From Isoetes taiwanensis (Eukaryota > Streptophyta > Lycopodiopsida > Isoetales > Isoetaceae), in assembly GCA_021234155.1 (NCBI GenBank), contig JAJEKV010000006.1, positions 6,976,435 to 7,040,434 of the forward strand: a DNA stretch of 64,000 nucleotides, written 5' to 3'. Every line of letters begins with the position of its first letter. Position 1 is the first letter of the stretch. Below are positions 54,241 to 64,000 of this stretch, piece by piece. The position numbers were made by a program, and so were the translations under genes. The notes beneath the pieces are model-generated. The model did not search any database and was not told the DNA's origin. It saw only the letters and a program-made list of their open reading frames with translations.

Positions 54241-55205
54241 ATATGGTGAAACAAAAATTCTATTATGTGGATAAAATTGCATTTTCAATATGATATGGAA
54301 TTGTTGGCCACTGCACACAAGCGTGATCTTGGAGATAAATATGACAGAAAATGGGATTTGTCTGGTACTTTTGAAGGTTCTTTTCATTTATACAAATCCA
54401 ATCTTAATGCCATTGACATTAATACTGATTTCTTTATTAAAAAAATACCTGAATTTGTGTAAAAACAAGGGGAGACACTGAACTCTCATCTCTGAGGCTT
54501 CATTTTTCAAGAATGATAAAAACTCTCTTGAGCACAAATTGAAAGATATGGATATGGACTTAGCTTTTAAGTTGAATGCAGAGGTTCAGTGGCAGAAGGA
54601 ATTACTGTGGGCCAAAACTTTTTGTAGTAAGGTGTATAATGTTTACTGCTTTTTTTACTTCTTGGCAAGATGGCACTTCATATTAACTGACATGCAGTTT
54701 GAAAGAATAAGAGATCTATATTATATGAATAAAGGGCTTGCAGATGCCTGTGGCACAATGATGATTCTGTATACCACCAATGATCTAGGTTCTTTGATAG
54801 ATAGCTGTGGCAGGAATACTGATGACTATCAGGTTCAACTTGACTTTCCTAATCTGAGATTCTTAGACAATTCAGGTGTACCTTCTTCTTCTTCAAAGTC
54901 TATTTAGTAGGATTTCAAGGAAATTTGGATGTTAAAAGGAGGACATGCGCTATCTGTTTTATTATGAAGACTAAGTACCAAGTGTGGAAGACCATTTTGC
55001 AAGGCATTTCTTTGTGCATATCTTGGCCAAATCTACATATGCTAGATCATGTTATTCAGCTCTACTATCGGAACTTGGATTGCTATTTTTACTTACTCTC
55101 TTCTCTCTCTTTCATGAGGAAGATCGATAGTATGGTTCCTTTGCTGTATTTCTTTGTTGTATTACCATAATTAATGGAAAAAAAACTCTCTTGCTCTAAA
55201 AAAAA
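54241..55205 (+). mobile_element. LINE-K-type 3' fragment inserted in LINE-G
   Basis: Starts with MWIKLHFQYDMELLATAHKR and YDRKWDLSGTF, homologous to KLHINYDLE..ATSHRKR and YDAKWNSIGKF in the minus-strand remnant near 18.5 kb. It continues through an open 122-codon frame (54539-54907, MDMDLAFKLNAEVQWQKELL) and a non-coding 3' part, ending 'aactctcttgctct' plus A8 at 55198-55205. It lies exactly between two adjacent reverse-transcriptase blocks of LINE-G, so it is an insertion. I cannot define a target duplication. Confidence 0.6.
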
Positions 55206-56092
55206 GGGGGAGAACTGTATTGTTGTTTCATCGACTTCGCCAAGGCTTTTGACAATGTACCTCGGGACAAGCTATGGACAAGATTGCAACACTGGTGGTC
55301 CATGTAGATTTGCAGAATGCGATGCAGTCTATATGAGACACGCTCAGGCCGACTGGAACTGACAAGTCAACAGTTGACAGCAATAGTAGGGTTCGCTAGA
55401 GATGCCCTCTCTCTTCAACACTATTTGGACTCTACGTTGACTAGTTAGAAAACTGACTTGTGGACAGTGGGAGCGGCGTGAGTGACAGCGGGTTGGAAAG
55501 CACCTGTGCACCACAACAGTTACAAAGTGGAGTCTTGGATCGAAGTTTTGAGGCTCGATGGTATTTCCTTGCTACCTAGAATGACTTGGAGCAAATGCAC
55601 AAAGCCTTCTTAACACAGACACTGGGAGTGAAATCCATTATCTCTTATCAAATTCTGTTGCAGGAGACAAATTTCTTGCCTCTTCAGAGAGTAGTCCTTG
55701 ATTTCCACATTGTCTACTTTTAGAAGATGCTCAATGTGGAAGAAGCTTGCACCGGAGCAATAGGGGCTACAACACCTCAAAGCTAGCAGAAAGGAAAAGA
55801 GGGTTTAATGGCTGGCCAAATGGAATGTGCAGGAGCACAGGTGCATACAGGTATAAACGGAAAAGGATCACCATAGCTTGAGACAATATCTTGATGATTG
55901 CCCAACAAACTTTGGGATGTCAATGCCTTTGAACAGGTCAAGACAACACATTACCAGCCCCACACTGAAACGGGATCCGCAACATTGCATATGTACCGAT
56001 TTGCCCAAGAAACGACACAGACACATCGCCTCAATATATATAGGTGCGCACCATCTTTGAATTGAAACAAGCAGGTGCATTGGAGAGCCATA
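55206..56092 (+). pseudogene. LINE-G ORF2, middle part: RT palm to C-terminus
   Basis: Opens with CCFIDFAKAFDNVPRDKLW (RT motif A; compare DFRKAFDTVPREKL in LINE-A), continues with RT thumb remnants, and reaches RHRHIASIYIGAHHL-IETSR, the C-terminal block, near 56020-56070. It is cut at 56092 by a copia element. The YADD motif region (about 55400-55560) is lost or unreadable. Confidence 0.62.
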
Positions 56093-56219
56093 TGAAGAAA
56101 TTATATAGAGTACAGAGGTTCATGCCATATAATGGATCCCAGATAATGCTAACATTTTATACATTTTATACAGATAATGCGATATATGAGTCATGCAGAT
56201 CGTTTTATCTCTGAAGATC
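56093..56219 (+). repeat. Copia-2 5' LTR, first 125 bp only
   Basis: Matches the first part of the 3' LTR at 58928 nearly base for base up to 'cgttttatctctgaag', with one small expansion of 'attttataca'. It then joins the pre-integrase region without primer-binding site. Confidence 0.82.
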
Positions 56220-58927
56220 GTTTTTATCTGAGAAAAAGATTCTCACAGCTGAAAATGAAAAGGAGAAGAACTTTGTTTGCAAGGGTTGTATGCTGGGTAA
56301 GCATTACAGACTTTCTTTTCAAAAGAACACAAAAAGGGCAAAACATATACTGGACTTAATCCACAGTGACTTGTGTGGACCACTTAATATTACCAGCATG
56401 AACGGAAAAAGGTTTTATAACCTTCATTGATGACTTTTTTAGAAAATGCAAGTGTTATTTCTTGAGGACAAAAGATCAAGCATTCAATGCTTATAAACTT
56501 TTTGAGGCAGAAGTTGAGCGGGAAACAGGAAGAAAGATCAAGTGTATAAGGAGTGACAGAGGTGGAGAATTCGTGTCAAGGGAATTTAAACAATATTGTG
56601 CTATGAAAGGCATCAAGAGGCAGATCACATGCAGTCACACTCCCCAACAAAATGGAGTAGCAGAACGCAAGAATAGGACGATTCTTAATGCTGTACGTGC
56701 TATGCTCAAGTTCCTAACTACTTATGGGAAGAAGCAATTAGAACAGCAGTTTACATTCAAAATAAATTACCAACAAGAAGTTTACAAGGATCAGTGCCAC
56801 AAAAATTATGGAATGGGAGAAAAGTGTCTTATGACATATTAAAGATATATGGTTGTGTTGCTTTTGCGCATGTACAAAAGGAAAACAGAAAAAAACTTGA
56901 TGACAGGGCAGTTCAATGCTATCTAGTTGGGTATGATCACGAAGCAAAAGGATATAGATTATATGATCCAAACAAGAGGGCAATAATCATTAGCAGAGAT
57001 GTACTATTCGATGAGTTCTCCTTGTACAAGGATAGAAATTTAATGCCAAAAACAAAACCAGTAAACTATGGTAAGCAAAAGTCAGCCAATGCATTTGAGC
57101 CAATTCTTCATGATGATGAAGTGAGTAATAATGTTCAAGATCAGACTGATACAAAGTCCGTTACTGACAGTGAGAATTTAAAAGCATTAAACAGGGAAGA
57201 GTAGCATAATGGAGCACCACAAATTATTAGAAAAAGGCGGACGGAGGCACAAAGACTGCAGGAAGATGCAAATATTAATATCAATGAGTATGGATCGAAG
57301 GAATGTAACTGGAAAGAGTATATGCTTAGAAGAAAAGGAAGTAAACTTCATTATGGCTGCATTAGAGCCAAATGTTCCTATACATTATGAAGAAGCAATT
57401 ATAGCAGCAGATAACAATGAATGGAAAAAGGCCATGATGGAAGAAATAAGTTCATTTGAGCGAAATCAAGCTTTTGAACTAGTTGACAGGCCACAAAATA
57501 AAAATATTGTGGGAAATAAATGGTTGTACAAGTTAAAGAATGGACCAGATGGAAGTAGAAGGTACAAAGCTGCTTGTTGCCCAAGGGTTCTCACAGAAAA
57601 AAGGTTTGGATTATGATGAAACTTTTTCTCCTTTGGTCAAATTAACTAGCATTAGAATTGTTTTAGCAATGGCTAATGCCTATGATTTAGAATTGCATCA
57701 TATGGATGTGAAAACAACTTTCTTGAATGCACCTCTAGATGAAGAGATCTTCATGAAACAGGCTCAGGGTTTGAAGTTGTCTAAAACAAAGTATGGAGAT
57801 TGAAGCGAGCAGTTTACGGTCTGAAACAATCTCCACGACAATGGTATTTCTTTATGGATGCTTTTTTGAGGAAAAATGACTTTAAGAAATTAAAAAGTGA
57901 TGGAAACATTTACAAGTTCAGTAAGGGAAATGAATACTGTATTATTGCGTTGTATGTCGATGACTGCATTATGGCTGCAAAAGGGATAAGCTACCTAACT
58001 CATTGCAAAAAGGTGCTTTCTGACAGATTTAATATGAGCGATCTAGGGGATCTTAAATACTTCTTAGGTATCGAAGTAAGAATAAATAGGGAGCAAAAGA
58101 AGCTGAAACTTACTCAGACAAATAATATCAAAGGTGTGTTGAACAAGTTCAGAATGAAAGACTGTAATACAGCAGCTACACCATTGACTGCAGGGCAGAA
58201 ATTTTCAAATGATATGTGCCCCAAGAACGATCAAGAAGCAAAGGAAATGCAGTACATTCCATATAGAGAGCTAATAGGATGTCTGTTATACATTTCAAAC
58301 TCAACAAGACCTGACATTTCGTTTGCAGTAAGTATTCTGAGCAGATATTGCAACAACCCTGGCAAAACTCACTGGATAGCAGCAAAATGTGTACTTAATT
58401 TCCTGAAAGGAACCATGAATGATGGCATTGAATTCAATAATGAAAATATGATATTAACAGCATATGCAGATGCAGACTGGGCCAATGATGTTGACAGTAG
58501 AAAGAGTACATCTGGATTTACATTATTATTGGGAGGAGCCTCAATTGCTTGGAAAAGCAAGAAACAGACTTGTGTTGCAATGTCATCGGCTGAAGCCGAA
58601 TATGGTGCAGCAACATTAGTTGCAAAAGAGATAATATGGATTAGACAATTATTAGCAGAACTGGAAATCAGCCAACATGGTGCAACCGTACTGTTCTGTG
58701 ACAGTCAAAGCTGTATAGCAATGACTAAAAACCCAGTACTTCATCAAAGGACAAAGCATATTGAGCTGTACATGCATTTTGTTAGGGACACAGTTGAAAA
58801 GGAATATGTTAAACTACAGTATATCAGTACTAACATCTTAACAAAAGCAATAACAGGTTCAAAATTCATGAGGTTTGAGCAGATGTTAGGTGTATCTGCT
58901 GAAAACTTATATGGCATGAAAGGGGAA
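56220..58927 (+). pseudogene. Copia-2 pol: pre-integrase, integrase, RT, RNase H
   Basis: In order: gag-pre-integrase zinc site (CKGCMLGKHYRLSF, about 56280), integrase (FITFIDDFFRKCKCYF; SDRGGEFVSREFKQYC; HTPQQNGVAERKNRT, 56430-56680), integrase C-terminus (VAFAHVQKENRKKLD, 56855), then reverse transcriptase (WLYKLKNGPDGSRRYKA, LVAQGFSQKKGLDYDETFSP, HMDVKTTFLNAPLDEEIFMK, YGLKQSPRQWY, and the catalytic YVDDCIM at about 57955), and RNase H (AYADADWANDVDSRKSTSG, SSAEAEYGA, LFCDSQSCIAM, ILTKAITGSKF). Frame changes near 56400, 56800, 57205, 57560 and 57800 break it, but the last 376-codon part (57800-58927) is intact. Confidence 0.88.
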
Positions 58928-59558
58928 TGAAGAAATTATATAGAGTACAGAAGTTCATGCCATATAATGGATCCCAGATAATGCTAACATTTTGTATAGA
59001 GTTCAGATGGTTTGGTTATATGAGTCATGCAGATCGTTTTATCTCTGAAGAATTTATGATGAAGTAAAGCCAATGATTATTTAAGTATACACTAGGTTAT
59101 CTACAAAAGAAAATACGTGTATACATGATGATTGCAATTGTATGCTGCATGGTCAGTTGTATGAGCATAGTCTAAAGACGGCAAACACAAAATGTGCCTA
59201 TCGGTCCTGTATTTGGGATCTCGGTCGAATGACTGAGGTCCAGAGATCAGAAACTAGCCGACCCATTTGTGGATAAATACATATGTTTTTGTTTAGTGGT
59301 GGAGCTAGAGAAGACATTATGTAATCGAATAGAAGGAGCTTGGGTTCTCGAGGTATTTCTAGTGCTACAGTGCTTGCTATAATATTGATCATATGATAAC
59401 TATATAATCTGAATATTTGGATACATGGTAATGGTTGTTAAAGCAAAATATTGATTGTGTCCTTAAGTTAATGGTTGCTATGAATCTTGATTCAAAGGCA
59501 CAAATGTACTAGAAGGATTGTCTTATCTTCATTGTGACTGCACTAATAAAATTCTACA
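58928..59558 (+). repeat. Copia-2 3' LTR, 631 bp
   Basis: Starts TG directly after the polypurine tract and ends with CA before the CCATA target copy. Only its first 120 bp have a partner at the left end. Confidence 0.85.
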
Positions 59559-59990
59559 CCATACCCATTTAGACTTTGTCAGTGCTGTCAAGGGGAAGCC
59601 GTTGAGGATGAATATAACATTCTTCAGAGTTGCCGGACGTATGATCACATCTGGATGCGTTATATTGAGTTGATCAGGCCCCAGCTAGCCGCTGCATGTG
59701 ATATTGAGTATGGCTTTCGTGCGGTTGCTGGAATCATATATTCAAGAGATCATGGATATGCAGGATTAGCTATGTCCTTGGACATTGTCTTAGCATGTAC
59801 CATATTTCATGATGAATATTTAAGTTTTATTAGCATTCTTATTACTGCTATGCTTTTTCCTTCGAAAACCCTTTAGGGCAGGGGTTTTTCAATCCGAATA
59901 GTGATACTTCTATTGCGCTCCTGTTTTGGGTCCAATAGATCGATTGGTCATCATGGATGATAAAAATCTTTCAATTCAATTCAATTTATT
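59559..59990 (+). pseudogene. LINE-G, 3' part: CCHC end and 3' untranslated region
   Basis: The protein resumes as RLCQCCQGEAVEDEYNILQSC after the copia target duplication, matching CRICDKGEVEDENHMLNDC of LINE-A, then ELIRPQLAAACDIEYGFRAV. The 3' untranslated region has 'gggtccaatagatcgattgg' and 'tcatggatgataaaaatc' and ends in CAATTCAATTCAATTT (59972-59988). Confidence 0.7.
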
Positions 59991-60382
59991 GTCCAACTTT
60001 AGTTCAAACTATTTAAGCCTCTTACATTCCAATGCCAGTAATTGAACTTCTGAAGGAGTGCTAATTTTAGAGAATTCGTCTTCCCACAACATGATGCTAG
60101 AGAACATGTTATCAATAGTTTTGAATAATCTTACATTCCAACATCACATCAAGTTTTACTTGCATAATGGAGACAGTTACTTGCAAGGAAAAAAATGCAC
60201 CACAACTAAAAGCTGGAGTCCACCACAAATATTGCATTTCCACAAGCATGTCCTTGAGATGAGACGTGCTAAGCAACTTCCGCTCGAAAAATCCAAAGGA
60301 GACAAAGAAGAAGACAAATACCCCAGTGACATCCTTGCAGATCATTAAGAGAAGAGTTCATTTGGGCTTCAAGTACTTCACA

Positions 60383-61240
60383 AGAATAGAATAGAATAGG
60401 ATAGAATAGATTTTTTAACGTTCACGGAGACCAATAGGTCATGGGACCCATACAATGGGCTAGTACAATCATTACTACTAGGATTAAAAAACCCTTGCCT
60501 TGAAAGGGTTTCAAGGGAAAAACCTTTGCAATAATGATGATACTAGACAATCGGAAATAATGACTACTGAGGGCTCAGTAATTGAAGACGTGCATCTAGA
60601 ACCTCAAGTATGTATAATGCCAAGTCATGCACAGATGGTGCTCTGAGAAGTTGTGGAAGCGTGGAATGGAATGCTAAGGTCAAAAAATGATTCCGGACTA
60701 TCTCAAAAGCAGGGCAACTCAGAAGAGTATGGCTTTCATCTTCAATAACCTGTAACTGGCAACAGGCACATAGTCTCGCTTCTTGCGGCAATTGCGGCCG
60801 CTCCCATCTACCTGTCTCAATCCATAGCCTGTGGGACCCCGTGCGAATTGATGCAATAGCTACAAGCTTGTTCCTGGACAATGAAGCAAGCAAATAAGCT
60901 TGGGGCCCTGGTGCCAAGGTGGGATTTATGTGTGCATGATAATGACCATTTTCACTTGGGCCAAGGTAACTGTGTCCCATATCTTTTGAGAAAAACGGCC
61001 ATTGAGATATTGTTGCAAAAGCTCAGGATCAGAACTGGCAAGCATCAGGCAGTGCTCTGGTTGCACAGCCCAACGGGCAAACCATGTAGTGCAATGCTCT
61101 TTCCAACATCGTTTCAAACGCTGAGGAGATTTAGCCATGGCAAGTGCAAGAACAGGATACCTATCATCATCCATGTGGTGCACCTTGCAAACAAGAGAAG
61201 ATCAACGGTGGTAGAAAACCTTTTTTTTTTTTAACAAAAA
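60383..61240 (-). mobile_element. LINE-C: minus-strand LINE 3' portion with (TATTC)n tail
   Basis: Minus-strand frame 60980-60564 reads LVAIASIRTGSHRLWIETGR, then CACCQLQVIEDESHTLLSC, the LINE-A-type C-terminus, and stays open to LDARLQLLSPQ. Upstream sequence (61183-60926, MDDDRYPVLALAMAKSPQRL) continues the ORF2 C-terminal domain in another frame. The 3' end is an AATAG/TATTC run at 60383-60410, preceded on the minus strand by the family's 3' words (cctattggtctccgtgaacg). Confidence 0.7.
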
Positions 61241-61970
61241 ACTGCTTGTTCAAAACTTACATATCAGGCATCTGGAGAAACCCCTAATACTTACCATTAA
61301 CCCTAAAACTGAGCATAAACAAGGAATGCTATAGCAGCTTGCTGAATTGAAGAGGAAAAGGACTGTATTTTGTACCTTAGACCAAGATGCAACATGCAAG
61401 ACTCTTGTGGCAATGTTATAGAGATTGCAAAAGAATGTCGATTGCTCTTTCGACTGGAGATGATGACAAAGACCAACCTTTCTGGATAGCGGAAGTAATC
61501 GACACAATTAAAGAAGAGGGGTTGGTGGCTAAACTAGGTTCACTGGCTTGTTATACGCACAGTAAATGCCTTTGAAGGAAGATGAGTTAGAAAATGCAAA
61601 CTCAAGAGAAGGTAAAGAAAGTAAGTTGTACGGATGAGGTTAACCTACAAAAAGTTCATACGTGTTATGATTTTAAACTTAAATTTGACAATTGTTTACG
61701 CCAGAAAACGATAAACTTACTCAAGAAAGCTTGGAAGGAAATGATGAGAGAGGGGGACTCTCCTCTATTGACAGTGACGAGGAAATTAACTCAAGTACTT
61801 CTTCAAGTGACAGTGAAAAAAGTGAAGGTGATAAAGACGGCATTTACGAGGTTGATAATGGTGCTTGATCTCGCTCATTACTCCTCAAAAATTGTACATA
61901 ATCAAGTCCCAAAGAACTATAAAATTTGCATTGAGTATTGAAATTTCATTTTTGAATTTTGAAAATACTT
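61241..61970. other. Interval without a recognisable gene
   Basis: A plus-strand frame at 61594-61941 is Lys/Thr/Val-rich; a stretch near 61400-61570 reads LLWQCYRDCKRMSIALSTGD and resembles no family I know. No reliable call. Confidence 0.3.
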
Positions 61971-61974
61971 ATAT

Positions 61975-62577
61975 TTCAAGTGAATTGAATTGAATTGACT
62001 GGTTTTTATTGCCCACGGAGACCAACCGACCTATGGAGCCCAATGAAGGAGATAGCAGAAATATTACTGTCCAGATTAAAAAACCCCACCTCGAAGGGTT
62101 TTCGAGCGAAAAATCATGGCAGTGATAAAAATGTTGATAAACTGTGCAAATATACATCATGAAACATATACATGTCAGGCGAGTGTCCGAAGACATAGCT
62201 AAGCCCATATATCCGTGGCTTCCTGAAGGTATAATCCTAGCATCCGTACTAAAGCCATGCGCAATATCGCATGTAACGGCTGGTTGCGCTGACCAACTCA
62301 GCATAGCATGCCCGAATTGATCATACGCAGGACAACTCTGAAGGGTGTGACATTAATCTTCAACGGCTCCTACTTGGCAGCTCTGACAAAGTCTGTCCTG
62401 ACATGGCTCCCTAATCCATTTGCCTGTCTCAATTCGGAGATGGTGTAAATCGAGGCAATGATTCTGCACCTTTTCATAGGCAAGAGGGAATGCAAATAGC
62501 GTCACGGGCCCCCTTCCAATGTGGGGTTTATGTGGTGCTAGTAATATGAGACACTTCACTTGTTTTCTAATAAGTTT
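61975..62577 (-). mobile_element. LINE-D: minus-strand LINE 3' portion with (AATTC)n tail
   Basis: Minus-strand words HHLRIETGKWIREPCQDRL and CQSCQVGAVED are followed by LSWSAQPAVTCDIAHGFSTD (62304 downward), the same order as in LINE-E and LINE-G. The 3' untranslated region (62120-61998) mirrors theirs and the end is 'gaattgaattgaattgac' on the plus strand. 5'-truncated at about 62577, with one stop in the CCHC region. Confidence 0.68.
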
Positions 62578-62647
62578 TTGTCATCTGACAGCAAGATTTC
62601 TCTCTAAAACGCATTTGGGGCAAATTTTAATTGTGTTCGAAAGTATC

Positions 62648-63041
62648 AATTTAGTGTAACAAATCTACTATCTTCAAGCAAAAAAGTAATCAATTTTGGG
62701 CGGGTCCCAAAACAATTTTTTTTTGCTAATTCTTAAATTTTACCTCATCTTACCCCCTTTTTAATAAAAAAAAGGAATATTCGAGGAATATTCATTTTGC
62801 TTGCATTTTGATTATCTGCTCCTGTGTAATACACAATAATGTTTAATTTAGTGTAACAAATCTACTATCTTCAAGCAAAAAAGTAATCAATTTTGGGCGG
62901 GTCCCAAAACAATTTTTTTTTGCTAATTCTTAAATTTTACCTCATCTTACCCCCTTTTTAATAAAAAAAGGAATATTCGAGGAATATTCATTTTGCTTGC
63001 ATTTTGATTATCTGCTCCTGTGTAATACACAATAATGTTTA
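62648..63041. repeat. 197-bp tandem duplication, nearly perfect
   Basis: Copies at 62648-62844 and 62845-63041 differ only by one A in an A-run. The unit includes 'gggcgggtcccaaaacaa', a T-run and 'ggaatattcgaggaatattc'. There is no coding capacity. Such identity means a very recent event. Confidence 0.9.
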
Positions 63042-63059
63042 AATCTATGTATTGTCTGG

Positions 63060-63662
63060 GTGGAAGAAAGGCATGTTTGCCTGAATACAGAAGAGGCAGT
63101 TCATTGTTTCACTAAGGTGATGCATATACACACTGGTGGTATGATCATCTCGACTATTAGGGTTGGAAAAGCACGACTAGACCGTCCTCGACATCTTTTG
63201 GTTCACTTCCGGGATGCTCTTTCTAGGCTTTATATTTTGAAAAACGACAATCATATAAAATGTACCAGTTTCTCAGTTCAAGAAGATTTTACCCCATCTC
63301 AACTTTGCAGATGAAGAGGAGAATCACATGGGCTAAGGGAAGCATGCCAGGCAAAAAGTTGGGCAGTATATAGGGAGGCAACGCTATTGTTAGGGATAAT
63401 TAGCCTTCTGCTCCTTGGACCGATTATGTGTCGCCTCCTATTATTTCTGCTACTTTCTTATGACTATTTGGGCTATATGCCTGTTCTTTTGTGTTCAACT
63501 TTGCTCCTGTTTTATTTCACTTTGTTTTATGATGGAGCCTCGACCCATTCTCTTCTTTGTTTTGGTTTTAATGCCCTGCTTATTATATTGTCCCATAGTT
63601 CTCTTATGGCTCAGTGGATGTTAAGATTTTACCTACCTACCTACCTACCAACCTACCTGTCT
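63060..63662 (+). mobile_element. LINE-J: ORF1-only LINE-like fragment with (TACC)n tail
   Basis: Frame 63060-63314 reads IISTIRVGKARLDRPRHLLV, FRDALSRLYILKNDNHIKCT, SVQEDFTPSQL, resembling the RRM-to-C-terminal part of plant LINE ORF1 proteins (RxGxxxxxRPRxxLVxF...). No reverse transcriptase follows; instead 300 bp of T-rich non-coding sequence lead to a (TACC)n run at 63629-63662. It may be a non-autonomous derivative or a deleted LINE. Confidence 0.45.
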
Positions 63663-63780
63663 ATGTAATCCAATTTATTATTGATGTACATGCAAATGTA
63701 GCTTTGTCTGGTTATGTTACATCAAGTTTTTGGCCAGTCTAGAGATACCTTAGTTCTGTTGAAATGCGTCGGATTCAGAG

Positions 63781-64000
63781 TTATTGTTTGTTGTAACAAA
63801 CCTTGCATAGCTCTGGAAGGATTTTGACTTCAAAAGCTATGCAACAAAAAGATCACAGAACTTGAACTTTGCAGAGGCATCAATAAAGAGAGTATTTTTT
63901 TATTGTTTGTTGTAACAAACCTTGCATTGCTCTGGAAGGATTTTGACTCCAGATATATAGTATTTTTTACTGTTTGTTATAACAAATCTTGCATAGCTCT
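63781..64000. repeat. Dispersed direct repeat of 'attgtttgttgtaacaaacc', three copies
   Basis: Copies start at about 63781, 63902 and 63969, each followed by 'ttgca.agctctggaaggatt' except that the last is cut by the window end. TTTGTTgTAACAAA is itself an imperfect palindrome. Confidence 0.65.

Larger units (their letters stand above)
56093..59558 (+). mobile_element. Copia-2 retrotransposon with truncated 5' LTR, inserted in LINE-G
   Basis: The target duplication CCATA stands at 56088-56092 and 59559-59563. The element begins TGAAGAAATT at 56093. The 3' LTR starts with the same words at 58928, directly after the polypurine tract AAAGGGGAA, and ends in CA at 59558 (631 bp). Only about 125 bp of the 5' LTR remain: the rest of it, primer site, gag and protease have been deleted down to the pre-integrase region near 56220. 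Confidence 0.9.

Overview
This is nuclear DNA from a land plant with a large, repeat-dominated genome. The evidence is a plant-type DUF1644 zinc-finger gene, Ty1/copia, Ty3/gypsy and CACTA elements of plant type, L1-like LINEs with the plant zf-RVT C-terminus, several tRNA-like (Pol III-type) repeats, and abundant microsatellites. I cannot name the species. The mixture, including a second LINE lineage whose C-terminus carries a CCHC motif and whose 3' ends are short tandem repeats instead of poly(A), would fit a fern or another non-seed plant, but that is inference. There is no sign of bacterial, organellar or viral genome organisation.

Only two single-copy host-type genes look intact. One is a small cysteine-rich ORF (7885-8433, +). 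The other is a DUF1644 family protein (21271-22596, -) with an internal 54-residue duplication and a GC-rich foldback element just upstream. Two further places (25.7-27.1 kb, - and 46.95-47.4 kb, +) may hold exons or decayed gene pieces.

Layout: 0.1-3.0 kb, two copies of a 1.47-kb tandem unit with a tRNA-like box and TTCTAGAA-rich arrays; 3.0-3.4 kb, a palindromic minisatellite; 5.0-6.3 kb, three tandem copies of a 440-bp tRNA-headed SINE-like unit; 7.8-8.4 kb, the cysteine-rich gene; 9.0-14.9 kb, a nearly full-length two-ORF LINE (LINE-A) with 5' promoter-like repeats and a (TATC)n tail; 17.5-19.2 kb, a LINE remnant; 21.2-23.4 kb, the DUF1644 gene and foldback element; 23.9-24.5 kb, a LINE 3' end; 28.1-30.9 kb, a 5'-truncated LINE with clear target-site duplication, itself hit by a circularly permuted SINE-like unit; 31.8-33.0 kb, a CACTA end and transposase piece; 34.2-46.1 kb, a copia remnant split by an 11.2-kb Ty3/gypsy element; 47.9-48.5 kb, a very short LINE with target-site duplication; 48.7-49.5 kb, a second CACTA remnant; 50.2-52.3 kb, an unassigned minus-strand coding-like block; 52.5-60.0 kb, a decayed LINE split by another LINE tail and by a copia element; 60.4-62.6 kb, two minus-strand LINE 3' ends; 62.6-64.0 kb, tandem repeats and an ORF1-only LINE-like element.

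The main story is nesting. At least four insertions can be read to the base from target-site duplications: CCCCC for the gypsy element, CCATA for the copia element, and two 16-bp duplications for LINEs. The most unusual single observation is the gypsy element. It carries a complete-looking RNase H domain between protease and reverse transcriptase, in addition to the usual one after reverse transcriptase. Both ends of its LTR can fold into hairpins, and the two copies of the outer hairpin differ by compensating changes.
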